60,655 nt of DNA from Subtercola vilae (GCF_004923255.1 NZ_QYRT01000021.1:1-60655); one strand, 5' to 3'. Shown: positions 24,150-33,524, counted from the stretch's first letter. A program made the numbers and translations. Notes: a model not told the origin generated them from the letters alone.

Positions 24150-25655
24150 TCAGACCGCCTTTGAAGTGGTTGCAGAACCGGCTGCGGCGAGTTCGCCGGC
24201 TGAAAGTTCGCCGGCCGCGAGTTCGCCGCCGGGTTCACCCTGCTCGAGATCCCACGGGCTCGACAGCGTGCCGCGAATTGCCGTGGCCGCAGCGACCAGC
24301 GGCGACACCAGGTGGGTGCGCCCGCCCTTGCCCTGGCGGCCCTCGAAGTTGCGGTTCGATGTGGATGCACACCTCTCGCCCGGCGCGAGCTGGTCGGGGT
24401 TCATTCCGAGGCACATCGAGCACCCGGCGAAGCGCCACTCGGCCCCGAACGCTTCGACGATCTTGTCGATGCCCTCGGCTTCGGCCTCGATGCGTACCCG
24501 CGCGGAGCCCGGAACCACCATGACCCGCACATTCTCGGCCTTCTTCTGGCCCTTGATGACCGAGGCGAACGCGCGCAGGTCTTCGATGCGACTGTTGGTG
24601 CACGAGCCCATGAACACCGCGTCGACCGCGATCTCTTTCATGGGCGTATTGGCCGTGAGCGCCATGTACTCGAGCGCGCGCTCGGCAGTGGCGCGGTCAT
24701 TGGCATCGACGATCAGCGACGGGTCGGGCACGTTCTCGCTGAGCGAGACACCCTGGCCCGGGTTGGTGCCCCAGGTCACGAACGGCTCGAGCTCGTCGGC
24801 GTTCAAGAAGACCTCGGCGTCGAACACCGCGGTGTCGTCGGTCTCGAGCGTCTTCCAGTACTCGAGCGCCTCGACCCAGTCGTCGCCGGCAGGCGCGTGC
24901 GGCCGACCCTCGAGGTAGTCGAACGTGATCTGGTCGGGCGCCACCATTCCCGCACGGGCACCGGCCTCGATCGACATGTTGCAGATGGTCATACGCCCCT
25001 CCATGGAGAGAGCCCGGATGGCCGACCCACGGTACTCGAGCACGTAGCCCTGCCCGCCACCGGTGCCGATCTTCGCGATCACCGCGAGAATGATGTCTTT
25101 GGCCGTGACGCCCGGGCGAAGCGTGCCCTCGACGGTGATGGCCATGGTCTTGAACGGCTTCAACGGCAGAGTCTGCGTGGCGAGAACGTGCTCAACCTCG
25201 CTGGTGCCGATGCCGAATGCCATGGCACCGAAAGCGCCGTGGGTGGAGGTGTGTGAGTCGCCGCAGACCACGGTGATACCGGGCATGGTGAGACCGAGCT
25301 GAGGGCCCACCACGTGAACGATGCCCTGCTCCACGTCGCCCAGGGAATGCAGCCGAATTCCGAACTCTTTCGCGTTCGTACGCAGCGTGTCGATCTGTGT
25401 ACGGCTCGTCAGGTCGGCGATCGGCCTGTTGATGGCAAGAGTGGGGGTGTTGTGATCTTCGGTGGCGATGGTGAGGTCGGGGCGGCGAACCGGGCGCCCG
25501 GCCACCCTCAAGCCGTCGAAGGCCTGGGGGCTGGTGACCTCGTGCACGAGGTGGAGGTCGATGTAGAGAAGGTCAGGGGTGCCGTCTTCGCCTTTGACGA
25601 CCAGATGGTCGTCCCACACCTTCTCGGCAAGGGTTCGGCCCCTGGGTTCTGACAT
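24150..25655 (-). CDS. leuC: 3-isopropylmalate dehydratase large subunit
   Basis: A 501-residue [4Fe-4S] aconitase-family subunit. Cluster ligands are Cys in [17 protein letters not shown] near residue 350 and the CxxC in [19 protein letters not shown] near 410. The N-terminus [13 protein letters not shown] is canonical. The C-terminus has an added low-complexity tail ([17 protein letters not shown]) from short DNA repeats at about 24180-24235. AAAGGTGG precedes the ATG. It is the first gene of a six-gene operon ending with ddl. Confidence 0.96.
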   Translation of the reverse strand: MSEPRGRTLAEKVWDDHLVVKGEDGTPDLLYIDLHLVHEVTSPQAFDGLRVAGRPVRRPDLTIATEDHNTPTLAINRPIADLTSRTQIDTLRTNAKEFGIRLHSLGDVEQGIVHVVGPQLGLTMPGITVVCGDSHTSTHGAFGAMAFGIGTSEVEHVLATQTLPLKPFKTMAITVEGTLRPGVTAKDIILAVIAKIGTGGGQGYVLEYRGSAIRALSMEGRMTICNMSIEAGARAGMVAPDQITFDYLEGRPHAPAGDDWVEALEYWKTLETDDTAVFDAEVFLNADELEPFVTWGTNPGQGVSLSENVPDPSLIVDANDRATAERALEYMALTANTPMKEIAVDAVFMGSCTNSRIEDLRAFASVIKGQKKAENVRVMVVPGSARVRIEAEAEGIDKIVEAFGAEWRFAGCSMCLGMNPDQLAPGERCASTSNRNFEGRQGKGGRTHLVSPLVAAATAIRGTLSSPWDLEQGEPGGELAAGELSAGELAAAGSATTSKAV

Positions 25656-25775
25656 GTTTCCACCTTTGAAATGCTCGGGTAACTATCCGCTCATTCTAAC
25701 CGCGTGGCTTCGAATTGATTCCCGTGCACACACAGACGCACCTTTTCACACGACTGCGCTCGAGACGGGGCGGGC

Positions 25776-26474
25776 TCAGCCGCCCAGGTTCGAGCGCAGT
25801 GTGGCGCGGGCGTGCCGCAGGTCTTCGGTGAAGGCGCGCACGGCCTCGGCGGAGACGGAACCGGTGGCCGCGTGGGTGCGCAGGTCGGTGCGCACCGCGG
25901 AACGGAATGCAGTGAGCGCGACTTCTGCCTCTCGCACCGCGTCACCGCTGGCGCTGCGCCGCTGCTCGGCAGTGGGTGCTGCTGCGGGGGTGCCGGTCGC
26001 CGCCGGCGCAGCCTCTTCGCCTGAGCTTGTATCGGTCTGACCCTCGGTCGACTCCGTGTTGCCCGTGGTGTGGCCACTCCGGGGGTCTGCGGAGTCGCGC
26101 GCAGCCGACGCAAGGTCGGCCCGCAGGCTCTTCATGGCCGCCGTGACGCCGGCACGAACGCCGTCGGCGAGCAGGCGCACCGAATCGGTGACGCTGTCTT
26201 CGATCGAATCGAGTTCGGCCCGGCGAGCAGCGAGCTCGGCGCGCCCTGCATCAGTGATGACGTACGTGGTCTTGCGGCCGTCAGACGACTTGGTGACCAA
26301 GCCTTCTTCTTCGAGCTTCGACAGCCGCGGGTAGATGGTGCCGGCGCTCGGGCTGTAGGTGCCGCCGAAGCGTTCGCTCAGCGACTGCATCAGTTCGTAG
26401 CCGTGAAACGGATGCTCGCTCAGCAGATTCAGGATGTACAGCCGAAGGTGTCCGTGGCCGAAGACGGGGTTCAC
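25776..26474 (-). CDS. PadR family transcriptional regulator
   Basis: A 232-residue regulator. Residues 8-85 form the winged helix-turn-helix (LRLYILNLLSEHPFHGYELMQSL, SAGTIYPRLSKLEEEGLV, RKTTYVITDAGRAEL). The C-terminal part is a long, Ala/Thr/Glu-rich helical dimerisation region. Start is GTG at 26474, overlapping the DUF4097 stop by 4 nt (GTGA). It probably controls its own operon through the palindromes upstream of DUF4097. Confidence 0.9.
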   Translation of the reverse strand: MNPVFGHGHLRLYILNLLSEHPFHGYELMQSLSERFGGTYSPSAGTIYPRLSKLEEEGLVTKSSDGRKTTYVITDAGRAELAARRAELDSIEDSVTDSVRLLADGVRAGVTAAMKSLRADLASAARDSADPRSGHTTGNTESTEGQTDTSSGEEAAPAATGTPAAAPTAEQRRSASGDAVREAEVALTAFRSAVRTDLRTHAATGSVSAEAVRAFTEDLRHARATLRSNLGG

Positions 26475-27370
26475 GCGGAGGCCTCCGATTCGGCAGGCGC
26501 GGTGCTTTCGGCAGGCGCGGCGTTCTCGGCGGGAACGTCAGACGCTGCGGCGCCGCCAGAGTCGGCCTGGGCATCCGCACGCCTGATGGTGGTGATGTCA
26601 CCCGACACCGAATTGGCGCGCACCTCGACGAATCGGCCGTCGAGCGAGCCGGTCGTGAAGTTGTTGCCGCGGCCGCGGGTGGAACGAAATGTCGAGCCGT
26701 CGAGGTTCAGTACGCCCGAAACCGTGTTGACGTTGAAGCGAGCGCCGAAGCCGGGGTCGAGCCGCACCGTGAAGTCACCCGACACGGTGTTGTTGGTCAG
26801 CACATCTACCTCACCGTCGAGGTCGAGAAAGACCGCGGCCGAAACACCATCGGCCGAGAACGTGGGAACCGTTCCGCTCACCGTGATGTCGCCGGTCACT
26901 GTGCGCGCCGCCACTGAACCCCTGTGCCCGCTCACCGACAGCTCGCCGTTCACCGAGTTGAGTTCGAGCGAACCCGTCATCGAGTCGACCACGACATCGC
27001 CCGACACCGTGCTGATGCGGGCGTCGGTGGTGAGACCCGAGACCAGTGCTGAGGCAGACACGACACCCATCTTCACCGCAACGTCACGCGGAACGAGGAG
27101 GCTGATGTCAGCCTGGGCCGAGCCGCGGAAGGAGGCGAAGACGTCGATGAAGTTGTCCCATCGCAACTGCGGATGATCGATTTCGAGCTGATCACCCGTG
27201 ATCGACACCTTGAGGTCTTTGCCTGAAACGCCGTGTACCTCCACACGCGCACCCGGCTCATCGTGGCCGATGATGTCGATCTTGCCCGCGATGAGGCTGA
27301 TCTTCACCGAGCGCACGAGTTCGAGATCGATGATTTTGGGCCCGTTCACGAGCCATTTCTCCAGCGCCAT
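26471..27370 (-). CDS. DUF4097 family beta-strand repeat protein
   Basis: A 299-residue protein built of repeated short beta strands with the recurring TVSGD/VNGE pattern (for example ISTVSGDVVVDSMTG, ELNSVNGELSVSGH, NNTVSGDFTV, ANSVSGDIT) from residue 110 to 270, typical of DUF4097 (a putative adhesin-like beta-solenoid). It has no signal peptide. GAGAGG precedes the ATG at 27370. DUF4097 next to a PadR regulator is a recurring pair in actinobacteria (knowledge), and the gene overlap here shows coupling. Function unknown; response to envelope stress is a guess. Confidence 0.88.
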   Translation of the reverse strand: MALEKWLVNGPKIIDLELVRSVKISLIAGKIDIIGHDEPGARVEVHGVSGKDLKVSITGDQLEIDHPQLRWDNFIDVFASFRGSAQADISLLVPRDVAVKMGVVSASALVSGLTTDARISTVSGDVVVDSMTGSLELNSVNGELSVSGHRGSVAARTVTGDITVSGTVPTFSADGVSAAVFLDLDGEVDVLTNNTVSGDFTVRLDPGFGARFNVNTVSGVLNLDGSTFRSTRGRGNNFTTGSLDGRFVEVRANSVSGDITTIRRADAQADSGGAAASDVPAENAAPAESTAPAESEASA

Positions 27371-27422
27371 GCCGATTCCTCTCGATGCCCGCGCCGCCTG
27401 TTGCATGTCGCACGGTGCCGTT

Positions 27423-27490
27423 CGCGATATATCGCGTCTGACACTGATGACGTTACGCTCGCGCGATGCTCTCTGTCAAGCTATATCGCG
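27423..27490 (-). promoter_or_regulatory. Twin operator, probably for PadR
   Basis: A perfect 14-bp palindrome CGCGATATATCGCG (27423-27436) and a second copy sharing TATATCGCG (27482-27490), 54 bp apart, about five helical turns. They lie just upstream of the DUF4097-PadR operon. Confidence 0.6.
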
Positions 27491-27588
27491 TTTGAGTAGG
27501 GCCACAAGCTGCTCACAAGCCAGACAGTGGTGCAACATCGGGCGCAGCATAGCGCATACCGACAGAAGCTTGGCTGCAGAAAAAACAC

Positions 27589-27618
27589 GTGACATGTGAA
27601 TACGCTGTGCGCTACATT
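27589..27618 (+). promoter_or_regulatory. Sigma-70-like promoter for the LANTG surface protein
   Basis: A -35 element GTGACA (27589-27594) is separated by 18 nt from a -10 element TACATT (27613-27618), giving a leader of about 57 nt that includes AGGAG before the ATG at 27682. Confidence 0.45.
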
Positions 27619-27681
27619 CATCTCGATGCCGCCGTCGCAGGGGGCGCTTCTTCCTTTGTCGCTTACAAACCAGGAGCCCCC

Positions 27682-29022
27682 ATGCGAGGTAATTCCCTAC
27701 CCCAGCGCGCCACAACACGCGCCAGAGCACGAACGGTCGGCCAGCGATTGGCGATCTTCGGCACGGCAGCAGCCGTCGTCGTCGCTCCCGCGCTCGCACT
27801 GGCACCGGCCGCTTTTGCGGCAGACCCGTTCGTCGTCACGTCGCCGACCAACGGCCAGATCAACGTCGCCATCAGTGGCTCGACCGTCACCTTCACTGGC
27901 ACCGGCCTTGCCGACGGCGACACCGTGCAGGTGTTGTACGCCGCCGCCGGCAGCGCGACCCTCGACACCCCGGCGGTCAACTCGGGCACCATGGCCGGCG
28001 ACAACCCCGGCGACTGGAGTGCGAACGCAAACTTCGAGAAGTACGCGCCCAACGTCAGCACAATCAATGTGATCGTCGAAGAGGTCACTGACAACGACGC
28101 GGCAACGGTGGTCGCATCCGTGCCACTGACCTTCACCACCAAGACCGCGCCGGTCACCGTCGTGCCAGCCTTCACGGTCACCTCCCCCACGGTTGGCGAG
28201 ACCGTCACCACCTCCACCCCCACCTTCAAGGGCACCGGCACACCGGGCAGCCTCGTCGAGATCGACTACAACGGCCGCGGCGGTAAAGACGCGGTTGCCG
28301 GAACCGGCACCATCGATGCGCTGGGCACGTTCTCGATCGTCACCGATTTCAGCCAGCTGGAGCCCGGTGCAGGAACCGCCACCTCTGACGGCGTCAACAC
28401 CGGAGTTCGGGTGCTCGTGTTCAACACCGACGCCCAGGGCAAGCCGATTCCCGGTGCTGGTCGCCAGGCCGTGGTGTTCTTCTTCGCGACCGCACCGGTA
28501 CCGCTGATTCCGTTGAGCATCGTGCTCAATCCGAGCACTGAGACGGTCAGCCAGAGCGCTGCTGCCGGTGTGAGCGTTGCCGCAACCGGTTTCAACACGT
28601 CAGAAGAAGTGACCGTCGCGGTCACCGACCCGTCGGGTGCCCCCGTCGTGCTCGGCGGAACCCGTGCCGACCACCTCTTCGCCAGTGACACCGACGGCAG
28701 CTACACCGACACCCTGGTACTGGCCGCGAATGCCCCCACCGGCGTCTACTCGGTCGTTCTGACGGGTGCGCTCACCGGCCGTACGATCACGGGCACCTTC
28801 ACTGCGACGGCTGACCCGGTGGCAACTCCCACCCCCACCGCCACGGCTCCTGCTGTGTCGACCGGTTCGAACAGCAGCTCGACCGGCACCGGCACATCGA
28901 CTGGCACCGGCACCCTCGCCAACACCGGTCTTGACGGTATTGGTATCGGCTCGCTCGCCGGCGTGCTCCTCCTTGTGGGTGGCGGCCTTGTGTTGGCTCG
29001 TCGTCGCAAAGCAACCATCTAG
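27682..29022 (+). CDS. Secreted cell-wall-anchored protein with LANTG sorting signal
   Basis: A 446-residue exported protein. A long signal peptide (basic start, hydrophobic GTAAAVVVAPALALAPAAFA, cleavage after AFA) leads to a Thr/Ser/Val-rich body with at least two Ig-like repeats (FVVTSPTNGQ..., FTVTSPTVGE...). A TGTSTGTG linker follows, then LANTG near residue 412, a hydrophobic helix and an RRRK tail. The tail is a class E sortase signal (LAxTG), so the protein is expected to be linked to peptidoglycan. AGGAG precedes the ATG. No enzymatic domain is recognised. The ferritin-like protein follows 45 nt downstream. Confidence 0.85.
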   Translation: MRGNSLPQRATTRARARTVGQRLAIFGTAAAVVVAPALALAPAAFAADPFVVTSPTNGQINVAISGSTVTFTGTGLADGDTVQVLYAAAGSATLDTPAVNSGTMAGDNPGDWSANANFEKYAPNVSTINVIVEEVTDNDAATVVASVPLTFTTKTAPVTVVPAFTVTSPTVGETVTTSTPTFKGTGTPGSLVEIDYNGRGGKDAVAGTGTIDALGTFSIVTDFSQLEPGAGTATSDGVNTGVRVLVFNTDAQGKPIPGAGRQAVVFFFATAPVPLIPLSIVLNPSTETVSQSAAAGVSVAATGFNTSEEVTVAVTDPSGAPVVLGGTRADHLFASDTDGSYTDTLVLAANAPTGVYSVVLTGALTGRTITGTFTATADPVATPTPTATAPAVSTGSNSSSTGTGTSTGTGTLANTGLDGIGIGSLAGVLLLVGGGLVLARRRKATI

Positions 29023-29067
29023 TCACCTCGCACGTTCACCTGCAACGAAAATACTCTGGAGCTGAAA

Positions 29068-29997
29068 ATGTTCGACGAATCATTCATCAAAAACGCCATC
29101 GCCCGAAGCGCTGAGACCAAACTCGACCGGCGCAAGCTGCTGGCGGCTGCCGGTATCGGCGGACTCGGACTCGGGGCCTCGCTTCTGGCCCCCACGGCGG
29201 CCAACGCGGCTGCGTCAACCGGCATCAGCGACGGCACCATCTTGAACTTCGCGCTGAACCTCGAATACCTCGAGGCCGAGTTCTACCTGCGCGCCGTGAC
29301 CGGTTCGGGCCTGCCGAACAGCCTCACCGGCGGCAAGGGCACTCTCGGCGGCGTCAGCGGCGGCCGCGCCGTCGACTTCAAGATTCCGGCCGTGGCCGCC
29401 TACGCCAAGGAGATCGCTGCCGATGAGAAGGCTCACGTCGCCTTTCTTCGCGGTGCGCTCGGCTCAGCTGCTGTCGCCCGCCCCGCGATCGACATCAACG
29501 CTGCATTCACGGCTGCGGCAACCGCTGCCGGCGTGATCACCGCAGGCCAGACGTTCGACCCGTACGCAAGCGACATCAACTTTCTGATCGGCGCATTCGT
29601 CTTCGAAGACGTCGGAGTCACGGCATACAAGGGTGCGGCACCGCTCATCACCAACGCGACGTACCTCGAAGCCGCGGCCGGCATCCTCTCGGTCGAGGCC
29701 TACCACGCCGGCATCATCCGCACCTCGCTCTACAACCAGGGCGTCGACGTTCAGGGCATCGTGAACAAGATCTCGGCCGCTCGCGACAGCCTCGATGGCC
29801 CCACGAGCGACGACCAGGGCATCACTGTGAACGGTGTTGCGAACCTGGTGCCGACCGACAAGAACGGCATCACGTACAGCCGCACGCCCGGCCAGGTTCT
29901 CAACATCGTCTACCTGAACTCGGCATCGGTCAACAAGGGCGGGTTCTTCCCGGCCGGGCTGAACGGCGACCTCACCACGAGTGCGGCGTCGAACTAG
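29068..29997 (+). CDS. Tat-exported ferritin-like domain protein
   Basis: A 309-residue protein with a twin-arginine signal ([12 protein letters not shown], residues 18-29, then a hydrophobic stretch ending near ANAA, residue 52). The mature part is a ferritin-like four-helix bundle of the Ferritin_2/desiccation-related type. Putative metal ligands lie in [37 protein letters not shown] and [12 protein letters not shown] (E, E-x2-H, E, E-x2-H). The role may be peroxide or metal handling at the cell surface; this is inferred from the fold only. It ends just before a strong terminator. Confidence 0.85.
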   Translation: MFDESFIKNAIARSAETKLDRRKLLAAAGIGGLGLGASLLAPTAANAAASTGISDGTILNFALNLEYLEAEFYLRAVTGSGLPNSLTGGKGTLGGVSGGRAVDFKIPAVAAYAKEIAADEKAHVAFLRGALGSAAVARPAIDINAAFTAAATAAGVITAGQTFDPYASDINFLIGAFVFEDVGVTAYKGAAPLITNATYLEAAAGILSVEAYHAGIIRTSLYNQGVDVQGIVNKISAARDSLDGPTSDDQGITVNGVANLVPTDKNGITYSRTPGQVLNIVYLNSASVNKGGFFPAGLNGDLTTSAASN

Positions 29998-30017
29998 GGC
30001 TCACAACCAACTGATCG

Positions 30018-30047
30018 AAAGGCCCTCGCCTCACGGCGGGGGCCTTT
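30018..30047 (+). terminator. Intrinsic terminator after the ferritin-like gene
   Basis: AAAGGCCCTCGCC (30018-30030), a TCAC loop, then GGCGGGGGCCTTT (30035-30047): a 13-bp stem with one G-T wobble, ending in CCTTT. Confidence 0.8.
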
Positions 30048-30102
30048 CCTCTGCCTGGTCACACCCCTGTTGCGCCGCGTTCTGCTGCGGCATGATCGAT
30101 GC

Positions 30103-31155
30103 ATGATGCCCTCCGCTGCCGACCCCATCGCCCCCATGCTCGCCAAAGCCGTCGACGCCGTGCCCGAGCAGGGCGGCAAGCTGGGCGCCCTCAACTACGA
30201 ACCGAAGTGGGACGGGTTCAGGGCCATCGTCTACTTCGACGGCGAGACGGTCGAGATCGGCAGTCGCGGGTCGAAGATGCTCACCCGGTACTTTCCCGAA
30301 CTCGTCGAGGCCTTCACCCGGCTGCTGCCGGGGCCGTGCGTGCTCGACGGCGAGATCGTGGTGCGCTCGGGCGAACAGGGGCACGAGAAGCTCGACTGGG
30401 AGGCGTTGTCGCAGCGCATCCATCCTGCTGCGAGCCGGGTCGCGACGCTCTCGGTGGCGACTCCGGCGATGTTCGTGGCGTTCGACCTGCTCGGCGCGGG
30501 TGACGAGAGCTACCTCGAGCGACCGTTCGGCGAGCGCCGGGCCGCACTCGACGAGCTGGTGGGTGGGCTCGGGCATCCGGTGCACCTCAGCCAGACCACC
30601 ACCGACCCGGCACTCGCTGCCCGCTGGCTGGTCGAATTCGAGGGCGCGGGCCTTGACGGCGTGGTGGCGAAGCCGCTCGCCGCAGCGTACGCGCCCAACA
30701 AGCGGGTGATGCTCAAAGTGAAGCACCACCGAACCGCCGACGTGGTGGTGCTGGGCTACCGGATGCACACCAGCGGTACTGGCGTCGGCTCACTGCTGCT
30801 CGGGCTGTACACCGCCGACGGCGCCCTGGCGAACGTGGGCGGAATCTCGGCATTCACCGACGTGCGCCGCCGCGAGCTCATCGACGAGCTCGCGCCACTC
30901 GTCACGCGCGATGCGAAGGGCGACCCGGTGCGCGGCGCGACCGAGCGCAGCCGCTTCTCCGGCAGCAAAGACGTGTCGTTCGTGCGACTCGACCCGACGC
31001 TCGTGGTGGAGGTGCGCTACGACCAGTTGGAAGGGCAGCGATTTCGGCACACGGCCCAGTTCGACCGCTGGCGGCCCGACCGCGACGCCCGCTCGTGCAC
31101 CTTCGAGCAGCTCGAGCGCCCGGTGAGCTACGACCTCAACGAGGTGCTGGCCTGA
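30103..31155 (+). CDS. ligC: ATP-dependent DNA ligase (LigC type)
   Basis: A 350-residue two-domain ligase. The adenylation motif is EPKWDGFRA (Lys nucleophile near residue 34), followed by IGSRGSKMLTRYFPE, LDGEIVV, the glutamate-containing GLDGVVAKPL and the KVKHHRTADVVVLG motif V. The OB domain ends in RFRHTAQFDRWRPDR. Size and pairing with a stand-alone LigD-type polymerase match the mycobacterial LigC/PolD arrangement. The second ATG (30106) is equally possible. A CATGAT box lies 6 nt before the first. Likely roles are repair of nicks or ribonucleotide-containing ends. Confidence 0.9.
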   Translation: MMPSAADPIAPMLAKAVDAVPEQGGKLGALNYEPKWDGFRAIVYFDGETVEIGSRGSKMLTRYFPELVEAFTRLLPGPCVLDGEIVVRSGEQGHEKLDWEALSQRIHPAASRVATLSVATPAMFVAFDLLGAGDESYLERPFGERRAALDELVGGLGHPVHLSQTTTDPALAARWLVEFEGAGLDGVVAKPLAAAYAPNKRVMLKVKHHRTADVVVLGYRMHTSGTGVGSLLLGLYTADGALANVGGISAFTDVRRRELIDELAPLVTRDAKGDPVRGATERSRFSGSKDVSFVRLDPTLVVEVRYDQLEGQRFRHTAQFDRWRPDRDARSCTFEQLERPVSYDLNEVLA

Positions 31156-31192
31156 GCGCGAGTTCCTTTCTCTGACAGTTGCTCACTGACGA

Positions 31193-31198
31193 TAAGAT
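31193..31198 (+). promoter_or_regulatory. Leaderless -10 element (TAAGAT) for the acyltransferase
   Basis: TAAGAT is followed by CGGCGC (6 nt) and the ATG at 31205. Confidence 0.55.
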
Positions 31199-31204
31199 CG
31201 GCGC

Positions 31205-32476
31205 ATGAGTTCTGCCACAACGACGACGTCGTCGATCGACCTCTCGAAGCGCGACCTGACGCTCGACATCGCGCGGGTGTTCTGCGTTCTGTTGGTGGTC
31301 GTCATCCATCTGCTCATGGTGGGTGTGGGCTTCGGCCCGGGTGGCGACCTGATCGTGTCGCGCCCCCTCGAAGACCAGGCGTGGTTCGCGCCGGTCACGT
31401 GGGCCGGCCAGATCATGCCGCTCTTCTTCGTGGTGGGCGGGTTCGCGAGCCTCACGGCGTGGCGCAGCTTGCAGCGGCGCGGCGGCACTGCCGCCGACTA
31501 CGTGCGCACCCGGGTGCTGCGGCTGGCCCAGCCGGCGTTGCCGCTGTTCCTCTTCTATGTGGTGGTGATCGCCGGCGCCCGCGCCATCGGCATCGACCCG
31601 CAGCTGCTCGACGTGGTCGTTGTCGGCGCCGGCCTGCCGCTCTGGTTTCTCGCCGCCTACACGCTCTGCCAGGCACTCGTACCCACGATGGCGGGCCTGC
31701 ACGCCCGCGCACCGGGGCGCACACTCGTGGTACTGCTCGCCGGCGCCGTGCTGGTGGATGCCCTGCGGTACACCCTGCACGCCGACGGAGTCGGCCTGGT
31801 CAACCTCGTGTTCGTCTGGCTGCTGGTTCAGCAGCTGGGCTTCTGGTACGCCGACGGGTGGTTCAGGGCGCGCCGCGCCTGGCAGTTGATCGCTATTGCA
31901 GCGCTCAGCTACGCGGCACTCGTTCCGCTCACGCAGCTCGGCCCGTACAGCACCGACATGCTCACGAACCTGAACCCGCCCACGCTGCCACTGGTTCTGC
32001 TCGCGCTGGGGCAGGCGTGCATCCTGTGCCTGATTCGCCCGGCACTCGCGGCGCTCATGAACACGCACGCTGCCCGCGCCTTCGTGTTCGTGATCGGGTC
32101 GCGGTTGATGACCATCTACCTGTGGCACCTGCCGCTGATCATCGCACTGTCGGGGGTGACGCTGCTCATCCCGGGTGCCAGCCCGCCGCCAGGCAGCACG
32201 GCGTGGTGGTGGTCGCGGCCCGTGTTCTTCGTCATCGTGATGCTGGCGCTCATCGGGCTGTCGTTCATCGTGGGGCGGTGGGAGGTACCACGCGAGGTGG
32301 GGGCACGGCCGCCCGGCACCGTGGTGGCGCTGGCCGCCGCGCTGACGTTCGTGCCGGCGTTCGGCGTCATGCAGTGGTCACTCGACCTGCCGTTCGCGGT
32401 ACTCGGGGCCGTGTTCTTCGGGGCGGCAGTGCTGATGCTCGGCCGCTGGCCGGGCCGGGTGAGGGCGGCGTTGTAA
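31205..32476 (+). CDS. Acyltransferase 3 family membrane protein
   Basis: A 423-residue integral membrane protein with about ten hydrophobic segments. The N-terminal LDIARVFCVLLVVVIHLLMVG carries the family's conserved Arg and His. PLFFVVGGFASLTAWRS is the second family block, and the C-terminal half includes LMTIYLWHLPLIIAL. Such proteins acylate surface polysaccharides or lipids using a membrane-bound donor. It lies between the ligase and polymerase genes but has its own leaderless promoter, so a DNA repair role is unlikely. Confidence 0.85.
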   Translation: MSSATTTTSSIDLSKRDLTLDIARVFCVLLVVVIHLLMVGVGFGPGGDLIVSRPLEDQAWFAPVTWAGQIMPLFFVVGGFASLTAWRSLQRRGGTAADYVRTRVLRLAQPALPLFLFYVVVIAGARAIGIDPQLLDVVVVGAGLPLWFLAAYTLCQALVPTMAGLHARAPGRTLVVLLAGAVLVDALRYTLHADGVGLVNLVFVWLLVQQLGFWYADGWFRARRAWQLIAIAALSYAALVPLTQLGPYSTDMLTNLNPPTLPLVLLALGQACILCLIRPALAALMNTHAARAFVFVIGSRLMTIYLWHLPLIIALSGVTLLIPGASPPPGSTAWWWSRPVFFVIVMLALIGLSFIVGRWEVPREVGARPPGTVVALAAALTFVPAFGVMQWSLDLPFAVLGAVFFGAAVLMLGRWPGRVRAAL

Positions 32477-32492
32477 GCCCCAGAGGGGCGGG

Positions 32493-33524
32493 TCAGGCGG
32501 GCGACGCGGGCTTCTTCGCGCGGCTCGGCTGCACGCGGGGCGGCTCGCCGGGCATCTTCGGGAAGTCGGGCGGGAAGGGCAGCTCGCCGAGACCGGCGTC
32601 GAGGTCGCGCTGCCACCAGCCGAGCAACACGTCGAGGGTGCCGGGGTGCGCGTGCATGTCGGCCCAGGGGTCGCCGAGCATCCGGAGCCGTTCGGGAACA
32701 GTTCGAATGGTGAACGCGGTGGGGTCGGCGCTCTCGAGTTCGGTCCAGTCGAGCGGCGTCGACACGGCAGCATTCGGCAGGGCGCGCGGGCTGTACGCGC
32801 CGGCCATGGTGCGGTCGCGGTTGGCTTGGTTGAAGTCGACGAAGATGCGGGTGCCGCGCTCCTCTTTCCACCACGCCGTGGTCACCCGGTCGGGCATGCG
32901 CCGCTCGAGTTCGCGGGCCGCCGCGATGACCGCGTGCCGCACCTCGAGAAACTCGTGCGTGGGCGCGATGGGCGCGAACACGTGCAGCCCGCGGTTTCCG
33001 GATGTCTTCACGAACGCCTCGAGACCGGCCTCGGCGAGCACCTTCCGCAGTTCGATCGCGGGCCCGACGGCATCGCCGAAGTCGGTTCCCGGCTGGGGGT
33101 CGAGGTCGATGCGCAACTGGTCGGGAAAGTCGCTGGTCTCGGCCCGCGACGCCCACGGATGAAACACCACAGTGTTCATCTGCACCGCCCACACCGCGGC
33201 GGCGGGCTCGTCGATGACGAGCTGCGGATGCGTGCGCGCACTCGGGTAGACAACCATCACCGAGCGCACAAAATCTGGCGCCCCCTTGGGCGGGTTCTTC
33301 GAGAAGAACTGTTCGCCGTCGATGCCCTCGGGGAAGCGTTGCAGCGAAACCGGACGATCGCCGTTCGCCCGAACAAAGGCCTCCCCCACGTCGATGATGT
33401 ATCGCGCGAGGTCGAGCTTGGTGAGGCCGAGGTCGGACCAGAGCACGCGGCTCGGGCTCGAGAGCCGTACCGAACGCTCGCCGTCGGGGCCGTCGACGGT
33501 GAGAACGGTTGCTTCGCTTGCCAC
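32493..33524 (-). CDS. Stand-alone LigD-type polymerase/primase domain protein
   Basis: A 343-residue archaeo-eukaryotic primase-like polymerase. Metal-binding Asp residues are in LRIDLDPQPG (near residue 138) and RIFVDFNQANRDRT. KTSGNRGLHVF and PVSLQRFPEGIDGEQFFSKNPPKG (split here by a few non-diagnostic residues; read at 33283-33351 on the reverse strand) are family blocks. The ligase and nuclease domains of full LigD are absent. The start is GTG at 33524. A possible -10 (TAGGAT, 33594-33599) is upstream. It likely fills gaps with ribonucleotides in repair, alongside the LigC-like ligase. Confidence 0.9.
   Translation of the reverse strand: MASEATVLTVDGPDGERSVRLSSPSRVLWSDLGLTKLDLARYIIDVGEAFVRANGDRPVSLQRFPEGIDGEQFFSKNPPKGAPDFVRSVMVVYPSARTHPQLVIDEPAAAVWAVQMNTVVFHPWASRAETSDFPDQLRIDLDPQPGTDFGDAVGPAIELRKVLAEAGLEAFVKTSGNRGLHVFAPIAPTHEFLEVRHAVIAAARELERRMPDRVTTAWWKEERGTRIFVDFNQANRDRTMAGAYSPRALPNAAVSTPLDWTELESADPTAFTIRTVPERLRMLGDPWADMHAHPGTLDVLLGWWQRDLDAGLGELPFPPDFPKMPGEPPRVQPSRAKKPASPA

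Larger units (their letters stand above)
27371..27681. other. 311-nt divergent intergenic region between DUF4097 and a surface protein gene
   Basis: The region holds the twin PadR-type operator (27423-27490) on the DUF4097 side, a sigma-70-like promoter (27589-27618) and an AGGAG ribosome binding site (27672-27676) for the surface protein. I see no supported gene in it. Confidence 0.6.

Noticed and set aside
27476-27595. A short reverse frame ending in a His-Cys-x2-Cys pattern in the divergent region, resembling a tiny zinc-finger protein
   Set aside because: It has no ribosome binding site, crosses the promoter of the surface protein and overlaps the second operator copy. The Cys pattern is likely chance.
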